NCBI GenBank assembly: GCA_910589415.1
Contig: OU342636.1
Location: forward strand, 4,570,437 to 4,634,436
From: Malachius bipustulatus
Taxonomy: Eukaryota > Arthropoda > Insecta > Coleoptera > Melyridae
Direction: 5' to 3'
Length of the DNA: 64,000 nucleotides
Shown in pieces: positions 42,101-53,370 of the stretch. A model generated the notes under the pieces. The model made no database searches and was not told where the DNA came from. It worked only from the letters and a program-made list of their open reading frames with translations. The stretch's first letter is position 1; each line of letters opens with the position of its first letter. Position numbers and translations under genes: made by a program.

Positions 42101-42900
42101 GAATTTATTTTCGGTCCCAGGCGTTTCCGGGTTATCCAGGTTTTACTTAGGGATCTTGGGGTAATCTATGAGAGTAAGTTTGAATTTAACATTCATTTGA
42201 GCACCGTAACCTCTAAGGCTTTTCAAAAGTTGGGTTTTATTAAAAGAATGACTAAAGAGTTCAAAAATATTGACACCATTATATATTTGTATAAAACTCT
42301 TGTACGACCCATTCTAATTTACTGTTCGCCAATTTGGTCTCCTACTTACGTACTTACATGTAAAAAAACTTGAATCGGTGCAACACAAGTTTTTAAAATA
42401 CTTGGCCGTTAAAAAAGGTCAACCTATGAGTGTATGTGATCATGATTATTCGAGCCTAGCTAATTCAACCAGATTGGAGTCATTAATAAAATCTCTACAT
42501 GTTTACCATGATTTGCTTTTTGTTAAAAAAGTGAAACTTAATTTAATCAATTGTATTGAAATCGCTGATATTTTTAAAGTTAGAAATTTGCCTTATCCTC
42601 TCAGATTGGCTAGGGAATTATCAGAGCAAAATTCGGCTCGTAATTATGTGCATTATTCCACTATTCCCCGCTTAAAGCGAAAGTGGAATAAAATTGTTAG
42701 CTCGGATGGTTGCCTGGCACAGTCTGATACTCTGTCACTGTTTAAGAGGCTAACCAGACTTGCTGTAAATAGATTTATCTAGACATTTGTTATGATTACC
42801 AACTGTATTCAAACTGTGTACTCATGTATTAAACTTAAACTACATATTGTATAAATGGTATTTACCCGTTGACTATTATAAAAAATAAAATAAAAATAAA
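39169..42900 (+). pseudogene. LINE K, copy 1, full length but decayed
   Basis: 39169-39402: endonuclease start (LLYHQNVNGLRTKL, VVLSETWLHVG). 39541-40121: rest of endonuclease (FFIVGDYNLPKTTW). 40632-40865: RT (CITPVFKSGDKQNIVNYRPI). 40920-41307: 'DFARAFDS'-like motif A, then SGVPQGSQLGPLLFILFVND and YADDIKIFY (motif C). 42150-42782: C-terminal region (SKAFQKLGFIKRM, RPILIYCSPIWSP). Frames change at least six times and several stops are present, so it is dead. A pogo-like insertion interrupts it at 41413-42147. The 3' end is A-rich ('aaaaaataaaataaaaataa'). Jockey-like with a poly(A) tail. Copy 2 is at 49160-54735. Confidence 0.85.
41413..42147 (+). mobile_element. pogo/Tigger-like DNA element inserted in LINE K
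   Basis: Ends AACCTGGATAAGACGAAC and, inverted, AGTAAAACCTGGATAACC. The TA/CA flanks agree with LINE K copy 2, where 'gatagtattagggatc' is continuous. Inside, at 41797-41990, a frame with one early stop gives MSANKKFNTLTLKSLEIYFD, then ISVKLFAEKYKCGKHKF. This is the N-terminal helix-turn-helix of CENP-B/jerky-like pogo transposases. The catalytic part is absent. Confidence 0.65.
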
Positions 42901-42910
42901 AATAGTAAAA

Positions 42911-43403
42911 AAGATCAATAAATATTTAACGAAATCATCCTTTGGACGAGAGAGATGGCTATTGAAGTCATGTCTGATCTCATTTTACTAAAATACTTTT
43001 AAAATAACTTTAGTAAGTATTCTTGTCTTTTCCCATGTGTCACGATTTCCATTCCTGTCACCTGTCAGTTTGAATTTAAATATTAAAGATATTACTTGAT
43101 ATATTAATTAATATAACTTGATAATAATTATAATTATTAATTTAACCGATCTATACAGGGTGATTCAGGTTTTACCTTGTTAACTCTAGGGAACGATAGA
43201 GAATCGAAAAATAATATGAGTTTGCTTCATGAACTATATTCGTGAAATGTTTCGTTAAGAAAATACAGGGTGTTAAAGTTTTAAGAAAAAATTCGTATTT
43301 TTATGAAATTTAAAAAAACTGGCTGATTGAAATAATTTGAAATTTTGAACAGTAGTTGTGCTAATTGAAGTACCTACATGATTTGATACTTCCGATGAAA
43401 AAT
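42911..43403. other. Spacer with two foldback-type termini
   Basis: 'atacagggtgattcaggttt' at 43154 and 'aatacagggtgttaaagttt' at 43262 are foldback-type ends without visible partners nearby. No gene. Confidence 0.3.
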
Positions 43404-44266
43404 TGGCAGTGTGAGGCGTGAGAACCTTAGGGCATTTTTATATGGAGAAGTCCTGGGACTAGAAGTCTAAAAATTTGTACGTGTATAATTTCGATTTTGA
43501 CGAGCTGAACTAAAATACTTACAACCCCTCACCATTTCCGGTTATGCCGGAAGTTGCCATCAACTTTCTTATTTTAAATGGGACACCCTTTATATTATTA
43601 CATTTTCAGATTGCCTGAAAAAAAGTAATAAAAATGGTGTTTGTAGTTCACAATTAGAACAAGTGGTTTATGAGTTATAAACAAATGAAAATCGCAGTTT
43701 TCCATTTTCAAAGCAGCTTAGGTCGAAAACGGGTTAAGATAGATGAAAACGGCTTACATGTCCCTATCTTAACTTTTCACGTGGTATCTTATGGTGCTGA
43801 TGAAATTTGTATACAAAGTGATGAAAAATCAGCATTTTAATAAAAATTAATAAAAATATTTTTTTTGTAGGTACTCTAGCGTAGTATATCAAAAGTTAGG
43901 ATAGGGACATGTAAGCCGTTTTCCGATATCTTGACCCGTTTTCAAGCTAAGCTGCTTTGAAAATGGAAAATTGCGATTTTCATTTGTTTATAACTCATAA
44001 ACCACTCGTTCCAATTTTGAACTACAAACACCATTTTTATTACTTTTTTTCAGGCAATCTGAAAATATAATAATATACAGGGTGTCCCATTTAAAATAAG
44101 AAAGTTGATGGCAACTACCGGTATAACCGGAAATGGTGAGGGGTTGTAAATATTTTAGTTCAGCTCGTCAAAATCGAAATTATACACGTACAAATTTTTA
44201 GACTTTTATACTCCTAACACTTCTCCATATAAAAATGCCCTAAGGTTTTCGCGCCTCACCCTGTAC
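43404..44266. mobile_element. Foldback family A, copy with alternate ends (863 bp)
   Basis: The arms 'ttagggcatttttatatgga' and 'gacgagctgaactaaaatac', then 'caacccctcaccatttccgg' and 'gggacaccctttatattatt', are all inverted in 44040-44250. The right end reads GCGCCTCACCCTGTACA; the left end is a diverged version (GGCAGTGTGAGGCG). The core is shared with 16883-17739 but the outer ~150 bp differ. Confidence 0.75.
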
Positions 44267-44267
44267 A

Positions 44268-44944
44268 CGGTATAATATGTCAATAGACGATGACTGCGCT
44301 CCGGTCTTCTGACGTCACGCGATTGGTAGACTATACACATATGAGATTGCTCATATCTTCTTTATGGTCATTAATGGATAAATAATTTTTTGTATTCTTG
44401 CATAAGTCGGCAACAACTATCCAGTTGACGTTTTAAAAATTTTCACGGCCAACTAAATCCCAGAGTTTTCATAGTCAACTTTTGTTTTTATTATGGCTGC
44501 CATATTGTTTTTTATGACGTTCGGTATTAAAAAAAAAGTAAAACTAAAAATCTTACACATTAAAGTTCTTGTTCTGGATAAGCAAAGAACAACTTTAAAT
44601 AGAATTGTATTCCTAGGAAGCTTTTTAATTTTTATTTCAGCTAAGTTCTTGAATAAATTATTACCACTTGAAAGACCATTTACGAGCATGTTATTAAATT
44701 CAGTCTCCAATATTTTAGTGGCATTTAACATATTTTCATCCTATTTTCCTCTGCTGGAAATCTAAAGTATCTAATTGGACTGCCTTTGGTCACACAATAA
44801 TAGTTCTTGCAGTAATTAGCGAAATGCACAATTAGCCACTGCGCGCGAAATGCTTTGAATGAAAATCCAACAACATGACGTCATTGCGTAGTAGTTGACC
44901 AAAATAGAAAATGCTATTGACATACCGTGTATTTATGTGTATCG
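44268..44944. mobile_element. Element B2, copy 2
   Basis: 'acggtataatatgtcaatag' with 'acgatgactgcgctccggtc' at the left and 'acataccgtgtatttatgtg' with 'tatcgtgat' at the right. Same inner order as 26386-27826, without the piggyBac-type insert. The ORFs at 44453-44765 lie in the palindromic middle and are not genes. Confidence 0.5.
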
Positions 44945-45103
44945 TGATAAAAACCCTGTGCGGAAGTGGCAGCACATCCATATGAATCGATAATATGTTG
45001 ATTTGATTGAAAGGGGAAAGGGGAAGCTCGAGCGGCCGATCGCAAAATTTTAAATTTTACACAAGGTTGCGTGTCTTCCCTAGTCTTTCAATCAATGGTA
45101 TAA
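44945..45103. mobile_element. Element E terminal segment
   Basis: 'gtggcagcacatc', 'ggggaaaggggaagctcgag', 'aaggttgcgtgtcttcccta', 'gtctttcaatcaa' is the inverse of 49911-50060 in the same order. Confidence 0.55.
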
Positions 45104-45116
45104 GAGACGGAATGCA

Positions 45117-46103
45117 AAACACTCGGCTGCACAACGTGACATGCGCACAAATGCTCCAGCCAGACATGCTGAAGCGGTAAATGGAAATTAAATTCAAATA
45201 TTATGCATTATTTTATGGTAAAAACTTACGCTTGTGAAGCTAAATCCAAACAAACACAGTATTTTAAGAACTGCTGGCATAAATTTGCAATTCTTGTAAG
45301 TTTCGAATTCCTTCAAACTACCTATAATATTGGAAAATTTACCTAATCAGTGGTTATCACAGAATACTTGCTCACTTATAAAAGTACCTCATCAGATTCC
45401 TTGAGTTTCCTTAATAATATGGAACGACAATCACAAAAAAGCTACTGCTCATGCATTCAAATTTTTCTTTTCAGAGAACACACTCTTACATTCACTACAC
45501 TTTAATATATTTTGAGAACTCATATTTTTAATTTCCACAGAATTAACATTAACTAATAACTATGGAACTTTTAGAACTAAAAAAGTAAAACCGCAAACGC
45601 TAAACTTGGCACTGGCACTAATCCGTACCGTAATCCACTCAATGAGACAATGGGTACGTTCACCTGACGTCAACTATTGGTAGCGGTTATTTGCGTCCAG
45701 ACATACCGCTCACTATATTTACCGGTTGCTAATTAAACTGTTGAGTATTTCTGTGAACGTAAATATTCCACGCTCAGCATAGTCAACGTATGTTGCGGAC
45801 ACGTGCAAAGTGTCGCAAATGGTCACTTTCGAACGCGGACCATATTATGTAAAAGTTATATTGGAAGTAAGGGATGTACCATATGTACCTGATATGATCA
45901 ACGACAAAGACATTATAATAATAATATGACTATGAACTTGAATGTGTATCCAGAAACATCTTAACAATGCGTTCAGACTATTTCCAACATGTTGCAATAA
46001 CTAAGACTCAACCGTTTTGTGCTTATATTCAACAGTAGTTGACGTCAGGTGAACGTACCCATTCAGAATAACTTGCGCGCATGTCACGTGCAGCCGGGTG
46101 TTT
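45117..46103. mobile_element. Inverted-repeat element holding element I
   Basis: Left 'aacactcggctgcacaacgt' with 'gacatgcgcacaa' and right 'gcgcgcatgtcacgtgcagc' with 'cgggtgtt' are inverted partners of about 35 bp. Body non-coding. Confidence 0.5.
45652..46060. mobile_element. Small MITE I (409 bp), GGGTACGTTC ends
   Basis: Starts GGGTACGTTCACCTGACGTC and 'aacta'; ends with the exact inverse (25 bp). The first ten bases equal the ends of element C. Non-coding, with T-rich centre. Confidence 0.7.
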
Positions 46104-46381
46104 ACTGTCGCGAGACCCTCGTAGCTGTTCGTTGTCATAAAACTTCAACCTCATAAAAAGAGACATAACCAAACTCCAGCCAATGATTGACAGCGGTTAT
46201 ACCCAGTGATTTCTATCACCCTACACCATAACCCAATTCTTTATTTATAATAAGTGAACGGTGTATACGTTAGATATCTAGTTAAAAATGATACCCAATA
46301 CCAAAGTCTACAGCTTCATCGTAGAGCCTATAAATCCGTAATACGTTTTTATTACACACTGAAAGAGGATTTCTCGAATTC

Positions 46382-47001
46382 TATACAGGGTGATCCCGAA
46401 ATGGCGGACACAGTATACAGGGTGTTGTAGAGAATGTTCAGAAAGACTGTAAATTTAAAACAAAAATGGGTTCCTCGGCTTCGTTACCGAGATATAGGGT
46501 GTCCTTTTTCTAAAATTAAAATGAAAATGGCAGTCAAATTTAAGCAACCTCCACTGGCAAAGCACATGATTTGACATAACAATTACGATAATGTTTGCTT
46601 TTTATTTATTTTTATTATCGGGAACGAAATTACAGGCATTCAAAGTTTACCTTATATTCCCTTGAGTTCAACAAAATTTTTCAATGTGGCATCATTGATC
46701 GAATTCGAGATTTTGAATAATATTATCGAACATGTATCCACGCAACGATTATTGTTTTAAGCTTTGTTGGAATTGCCATTTCAAATAACAAATGCTATCT
46801 GGGTATTGTAGACCTACACATTATTTTTCTGCCTGAAGAAGGGTATCCAGTGCAGTGTTGTGACTTTATTTTCTACAAAAGTGGTCATATCTTCTTAAGG
46901 GAGCCATACTGGAGAAAAAAAGTAAACGAACTTAGAATCTTTAATCCACAATGGATGCTGTGGTGCTGTCCGTGTCCGCCATTTCGGGATCTACCTGTAT
47001 A
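46382..47001. mobile_element. TACAGGGTG element with ~35-bp inverted ends (620 bp)
   Basis: TATACAGGGTGATCCCGAAA with 'tggcggacac' at the left; 'gtgtccgccatttcgggatc' with 'tacctgtata' at the right. A second TACAGGGTGTTG terminus starts at 46416 inside, so it may be composite. No convincing gene. Confidence 0.6.
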
Positions 47002-47445
47002 TTCGTGTTATTATATTGTTTCATTTTCCAAACTTCGCTTTTTTCTACTTGATACCTACGCCTGTGACCAAATGTGCCAAAAATATGACATCCTAGCTGT
47101 TCAAACATAACCGTGTTAAGTAAACGTCAACGAGCGAATGTGAACCCTAGTAAGCGTTAGTGTCGGTAATGCAGGTTCCCTACTAAACCGTGCTTTCGAG
47201 TTCAAGTGGTGACAACATTAAAAAGAGATGGCGAAATCGAGAGGCCAAAGCAGATGACAGAGATAGCTATCATTGTAGGCAAAAAGCAGAATTTAACACG
47301 GGCAGCATAGGCAAATGAATTGTTTTTTATTAATATAAAAAATATAAACGCAATTTATTTATTAAAGTTATTGTTAAAACAAAATTTAGGTATACCTATA
47401 TATTAGATATCAGTTGGTAATCAGGAGAATATGATGCAGCAGGTA
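47002..47445. other. Spacer left of LINE J
   Basis: No gene seen. It ends with GATGCAGCAGGTA (47433-47445), the left target duplication of LINE J. Confidence 0.35.
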
Positions 47446-48658
47446 CCCGTGCGGTTGAGTACCCATCGGGCGCGTCCCCAGGTGGCGGATAGGGGGAAGG
47501 CCTTACAATGAGCGTAAGTGAGTAAGGTTAGCAGTGGTCATAAAGCTCGTCGGAGGTAAAATTCTAGACTGGTAGCTCAAAACCCTGCCGCGGACCACCT
47601 CCCCTAACCTGGTTGTCGTGTCGTGACTAAAGGTCTGCACTAGGGGAAACGGCGCCAGAGATGTCCGACTGTGGACTATCTGATATACCGTATCATCTGT
47701 TGTCGTGGTCACGTTCCGCGCACAGAGAGATGCTGGGGTCTGGGCTTAATCGCCGGAACCAAGAGGAGACAACCTCACTCAAAAAAACCTAAATCCTAAG
47801 GCGGGGATCCAGGCTGATGGGATGCGTGACTGGATAGAAGACCAGTCCTACTGGATTCAACCTTGGGGCACCAGGGGGCACCCCACTGTATCAATCCCCT
47901 CACCTTTGCATGCGGGGCTCTGCATAGGTGGAACACCCATCCCTAGCTACTCGTGGGATCAACCATGGTAAGAAACAAAAAACCAAGAAATCGCGGGACA
48001 TCACCGCAAAACAGACTGCTGACCGAGCGGGGCTTGTCACCCGTCATGACAGTCGGCAATCCAAACAATCCTTGAGCTCGAGACCACCTCGAACGCAAGA
48101 AGAATGCCCACTTATTGGCAAGAAAAGGAGCATCTACACCCTTCATAGAACCAGAACCATTCTGTGGCTTCGAAGATACTTTCTTCAAGCAGAATTCCAA
48201 AAGGAAGAAGAAAACTGAGAGAAACCCATTGGAGGAACCTCTCGGGGTTGAGACAATCCAAAGAACTTCTCGGGAATTTTAACTGAGAGAATTAACAAAA
48301 CACTCACGGGATTCCTAACGAGACATTGCAAGCTCAAGGAACACCTGAGGAAGTTAGGCATAGAAGAAATGGCGTCCGCAGATTCTGCGGGAAAGGAGAC
48401 GAGACACCACGTCACCTGCTGCTCAACACGATGCGATAGAACTCAAAAGAAGTAATGTCCTGGGTCACCACCAGCTAGAGGCAGGGAACTTACCCGACCT
48501 TGATCCTCTCAAAATCCTGAAGTTTCTCAAGGAAACGGACTTGGAGAGGGTGCTTCACTAAAGGGATTCCACACCAGGTGAAGCACAGTAGAGGGGATAC
48601 AATAGATCTTTTAGGTCGCAGTAACTTAATCACCCTCAAAAAATACAAATACAAATAC
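47446..48658 (+). mobile_element. LINE J: short, internally deleted LINE with perfect TSD
   Basis: Flanked by an exact 13-bp duplication GATGCAGCAGGTA (47433-47445 and 48659-48671). The GC-rich 5' UTR (CCCGTGCGG..., with 'cccatcgggcgcg' and 'aggtggcggatagggg') is followed by an ORF1 start at 47965 (ATG with MVRNKKPRNRG). The sequence then passes directly to a LINE C-terminus: 'FLTRHCKLKEHLRKLGI'-like, and a CCHC-like CGKGDETPRHLL. The 3' end is an 'aaatacaaatacaaatac' repeat. RT and endonuclease are missing. Because the duplication brackets both ends, it appears to have been copied in this short form. Confidence 0.7.
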
Positions 48659-49157
48659 GATGCAGCAGGTATCAATTAAGGTAATTTTTAGACATTTTGG
48701 AATCTCAAAATTACACTGTTTTATAAGCAAAATACCATAAAAATTGATGTTTCACATTTATTATTTGTTTACATTTTTTTTTATAATGATTCAACCCATG
48801 CAAGGCAATGACACTTTCGCGACAAATCCAGTCGCATGTCAGGAATGACACATTGACGGACAGTTGTGCATTCTATTAAATACCAGGGGTACGTTCATAA
48901 TAAACGCCGTGTGCACACGGCGACGCCCTAAACCGTTCATAATAACATTGGGTAAACAGTTATACCGTTCAGAATGAACGCCGTGTGATCGCACGGTAGA
49001 CAACTTTTCATCCCAAGAAATTATATGGATGAAAAACGCCCGTCATGCGCAGTAGCAAAAACGAGCGGTTCGTGATTTATTAAATATGAAATTATGAAAT
49101 ATTAGGTTAGAAATTATTGGAGAATGGAGATGTAGAAATAGAATCTGATTCAAGTTC

Positions 49158-49223
<66 letters not shown>

Positions 49224-49315
49224 AGTCAACGGGTAAATACCCTTTATACAATATGAAGTTTAAGTTTAATAGATGAGTACACAGTTTGAATACAGTTGGT
49301 AATCATAACAAATGT

Positions 49316-49897
49316 CTAGATAAATCTATTTACAGCAAGTCTGGTTAGCCTCTTAAACAGTGACAGAGTATCAGACTGTGCCAGGCAACCATCCGAGCTA
49401 ACAATTTTATTCCACTTTCGCTTTAAGCGGGGAATAGTGGAATAATGCACATAATTACGAGCCGAATTTTGCTCTGATAATTCCCTAGCCAATCTGAGAG
49501 GATAAGGCAAATTTCTAACTTTAAAAATATCAGCGATTTCAATACAATTGACTAAATTAAGTTTCACTTTTTTAACAAAAAGCAGATCATGGTAAACATG
49601 TAGAGATTTTAATGACTCCAATTTGGTTGAATTAGCTAGGCTCGAATAATCATGATCACATACACTCATAGGTTGACCTTTTTTAAAGGCCAAGTATTTG
49701 AAAAACTTGTGTTGCACTGATTCAAGCTTTTTTACATGTATTTCGTAAGTAGGAGACCAAATTGGCGAACAGTAAATTAGAATGGGTCGTACAAGAGTTT
49801 TATATAAATATATAATGGTGTCAATATTTTTGAACTCTCTAGTCATTCTTTTAATAAAACCCAACTTTTGAAATGCCTTAGAGGTTACGGTGCTCAA
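49316..49897 (-). pseudogene. LINE K RT C-terminal fragment
   Basis: 193 codons, uninterrupted: KAFQKLGFIKRMTREFKNI, IYCSPIWSPTYEIHVKKLES, and a C-terminus ending AVNRFI. It has no catalytic motifs because it is the region after the RT palm. The matching part in copy 1 is 42200-42782. Cut from its upstream part by element E. Confidence 0.8.
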
Positions 49898-50409
49898 ATG
49901 AATGTTAAATCGTTGATTGAAAGAATAGGGAAGATACGCAACCTAATGTAAAATTGTGTGCTCGGTCGCTCGAGCTACCCTCTTTCCCCTTTATCCACAT
50001 ATCGGTTCATTTGAAGGTGCTGCCAGCCCCGCAGAGTGTGTTGAAATTATAGAACTATAGTGGAAGAGGGTGTTTATAGCCCCAACCGGTTTAACTTTTA
50101 ACTTTTTATAGTAGGTCAGAGCTCCGGAGCGGTTCTTATTATTTTTATTTCCTGGATTTCATATTCATCTCCATCTCAATTCTCAATTTTCAAGCTTCTC
50201 TCAGCAACAAACAAATAATCACCATAAATCTTGCATTTACTATTATGGTATATGATATACGAGTACCTAAGTACCTGTTTACTAAATTAACGATATGAAT
50301 TTATGAAAATTTCGATAATTAATTAATAATACTTCTAATGAGTTATTTTTTCGAAAACAAAAGGTATCTTTTAACCGAACGCCATAAAAACAATAACAGC
50401 GGGTATTAT

Positions 50410-50606
50410 AAAGGCTCATTAAGTTAACGGGCAGATTTCTGTGGTCATTTCTGAAGAAGGTATCGAGCCTAAGTGAAAATTTTTAAAATTTATCTATACT
50501 CGACATGAAAATAATTACAAAAATGTTAATGAAAGTCATTCGACGTCGATAGTAGCTTCAAAAACGAGCACAGAAATCTGCCCGTTAGCCTAATGAGCCT
50601 TTATAA
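50410..50606. mobile_element. Small MITE in element E (~200 bp)
   Basis: 'ttataaaggctcattaagtt' with 'aacgggcagatttctgtg' inverted at 50567-50606. No coding sequence. Confidence 0.65.
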
Positions 50607-51480
50607 AATTGGCTGTAACGCTAGCAATATGAAGGAAATTGACTTCATATTGACTTCAATTGAAAAAATTACCTTTAAACTCGGATGAGGGAAACTCTGT
50701 AATTTGAAAATCAACCGTTGGATTCAAGTTTTTTTGTAGAATATCCTCAATTTTAATGGGCTCTAGATCGCCCTGTATTCGGAGTGCGCGAGTTACTGAT
50801 CAGCCTGCCTGTACCTATAGGTACAGGGTCTTCAAAGTTAAGTCGGCACTATTGCTGACTTCATTATTTTTGGATCTACAAAATCGGTTAAATTAGCAAA
50901 CTAGTAGGTATGTATAGTATTTTTTCCGCTGAATAAAGCAACAATGACAACAGAAAAACAATTGAACATCGTGTTTTCGAGTTATGTCAAAAAGTTCTAT
51001 TTTTTAAATGAGACACCCGGTATATTTTTGTGTTTTCATATTTCCCGATAAAATCCAATAATGATAAATTAGTTAGTTTTTGAGTTGTAAACAAATAAAA
51101 ATTGCAAGTTTTCATTTTGAAAGCAGTGTAGAGGTTACATGGGAAACGATTCAAGATCATCACCCTAAACAAAAAATTCATCCACATCATAGCAGTACCT
51201 ACATAAAAAGTTAAAATAGGGCCACGTAAGCAATTTTTCGATATAATGAGTCGTTTACGATCTACGCTGTTTTGAAAATGAAAAATTCCGATTTTCATTT
51301 GTTTATAACTAGAGCTCTGATTATGCAAAATGCATATTTTTGCATATTTTGCATTTTTTATCAATTTTTCGCACGAAATGCATTTTTTTAGGAAACTTGC
51401 ATATTTCTGCATATTTTGTTATTTTTGCCACATAAAATACTTATTTTGACAATTATTATTGGCGGATATACTAGAAAAAA

Positions 51481-52686
51481 TATACAGGGTGTCCGGAAAT
51501 TATGAGCAAAAAATTAAGGGGGTGATTCTTCTTGATGAAATATTGCCAAAAGTATCTATAATTTTTTTTCGAAAACTCAAAAAGAAGAAAGTTATAAGCC
51601 TCCAAAGTTGATTTTTTTAAATCAATATTTTTTTTAAACTTTTTTTCTAGTGTACGGATTTTCTTAAAATTTGACACTCTTGCCACTGATGTTGCTTTAC
51701 ATCCTTGGTCCAAATTAGACTTGAATCCCTCGAAATCAAAAGGCCTTAAATGCCCTTGACCTTCAAAAAAGGCCTATAACTTTTTTCGTAATATTTTTTT
51801 CTGAATTTTGAAGACGCACAATTAAAGAACATGAAGAAATCTTCGGAAAAGGTCCTCTTTGTCTATCACGATAAAATGACCTGTTTCTGAGTGAAACTGT
51901 TTTAAAAATTTGCTTGCACTAAAATTGATCACCATAAATTATGATCATTTTGCAACAACACCAAAGCATGCTTTGGAAACTGCTGCAGGGTTGCCTAGTT
52001 ATGTACAAAACAGAGACATTCGTATATAAATAGACTTGGAAATGAATTTTTTTTTTGAAAATGAAAAAAAAATTTAATCATTTTTTTTAATAAAATAATA
52101 AAGTAATTTTAATAAAAAAAAAAAAATTGCTGTCAAAATGAAATCCAAAGCAAACGTCTTGTTTCCTAGGCAACCCTGCAGCTGTTTCCAAAGCATGCTT
52201 TAGTATTGTTGCAGAATAATGATCATAGTTTATGGTGATCAATTTTAGTGCAAGCAAATTTTTAAAACAGTTTCACTCGGAAACAGGTCATTTTATCGTG
52301 ATAGACAAAGAGGACCTTTTCCGAATATTTCTTCATGTTCTTTAATTGTGCATCTTCAAAACTCAGAAAAAGTTATTAATAAAAAAGTTATAGGCCTTTA
52401 TTGAAGGTCAAGGGCAGTTAAGGCCTTTTGATTTAGAGGGATTCAAATCTAATTTGGACCAAGGATGTAAAGCAACATCAGTGGCAAGAGTGTAAAATTT
52501 TAAGAAAATCCGTACACTAGAAAAAAAGTTATAAAAAAATATTGATTAAAAAAAATCAACTTTGGAGGCTTATAACTTTCTTATTTATGAGTTTTCGAAA
52601 AAAAATTATAGATACTTTTGGCAATATTTCATCAAGAAGAATCACCCCCTTAATTTTTTGCTCATAATTTCCGGACACCCTGTATA
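51481..52686. mobile_element. Foldback family G, copy 2 (1,206 bp), innermost level
   Basis: TATACAGGGTGTCCGGAAAT and its inverse at the ends. Arms match 10564-11739 throughout ('caaagcatgctttggaaac', 'ggtcctctttgtctatcac'). Loop is A/T runs near 52050-52130. TA duplication. ORFs at 51471 and 52562 are the two mirror arms and not genes. Confidence 0.88.
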
Positions 52687-52802
52687 TTATATAAAAACCA
52701 AAAATAAGTTTAAAGTGAATCTTGTTGTGATGTATTTTTCAATTTTTTTTTATTTAACCGTATCCTTTTGAAAGTGTTATTTACCTCCTAGGCCTATAAT
52801 TA

Positions 52803-53370
52803 CACGATATGGGGCACCTGGCTCGAGGCTGCTTTATTTTATTTCGACCATTTAAATGAAATTCAGGAATTAATGTCGAAATTTGATGAAGATAGTTCCT
52901 CAGCAATTAGGAAAGCGAAAAAGATTTTAAGCAATAAGAAACTAGGCTAACATCTTAGTTTTATTAACAACTAAATATAAAATAATTGCGAACACAATTT
53001 CTAAGCTTGAAAAACAGGGTATACTTCGCTAAACGAGAATCTGTAAAATAGAGAATTTAAAATTGGTAGTATAGATAGTGTACATGGACCTACTGCTCAA
53101 TCAATAATAAAAAAAAAACTCAGTGAAACATTAAGTAAAAATAGTGGGTTAGTACTTTGACAGTGATTTTGAAAGTTTTAAATGGAGATTTTTCAAACGA
53201 GTTGACAATAATTGATCCTTTAATAATTTTATTATTAAAATATGCTCCTATTACATCTGTTGATCTAGAATGCAGTTTTTCTGCATATAAACACATGGCA
53301 AGTGATAGAGATAGAAGACAATCATTTTAAGTGGAAAACTTGGAAAAACATTTAATTGTAAAGGTAAATA
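52803..53370 (+). pseudogene. hAT transposase relic
   Basis: 52803-52950 reads IWGTWLEAALFYFDHLNEIQ, then a stop; this is the conserved TRWGTWLEA segment. 53212-53370 reads APITSVDLECSFSAYKHM, then after a TAA VENLEKHLIVK; this is the C-terminal hAT dimerisation domain. The catalytic middle and the N-terminal zinc finger are absent. Belongs to hAT F. Confidence 0.72.

Noticed and set aside
44453..44765. Overlapping 90-codon ORFs on both strands
   Set aside because: They lie in the middle of non-coding element B2 copy 2 with no protein-like pattern.
47928..48218. 96-codon plus-strand ORF as an independent gene
   Set aside because: It lies within LINE J, overlapping in another frame the ORF1 start at 47965; position and composition fit LINE ORF1 sequence.
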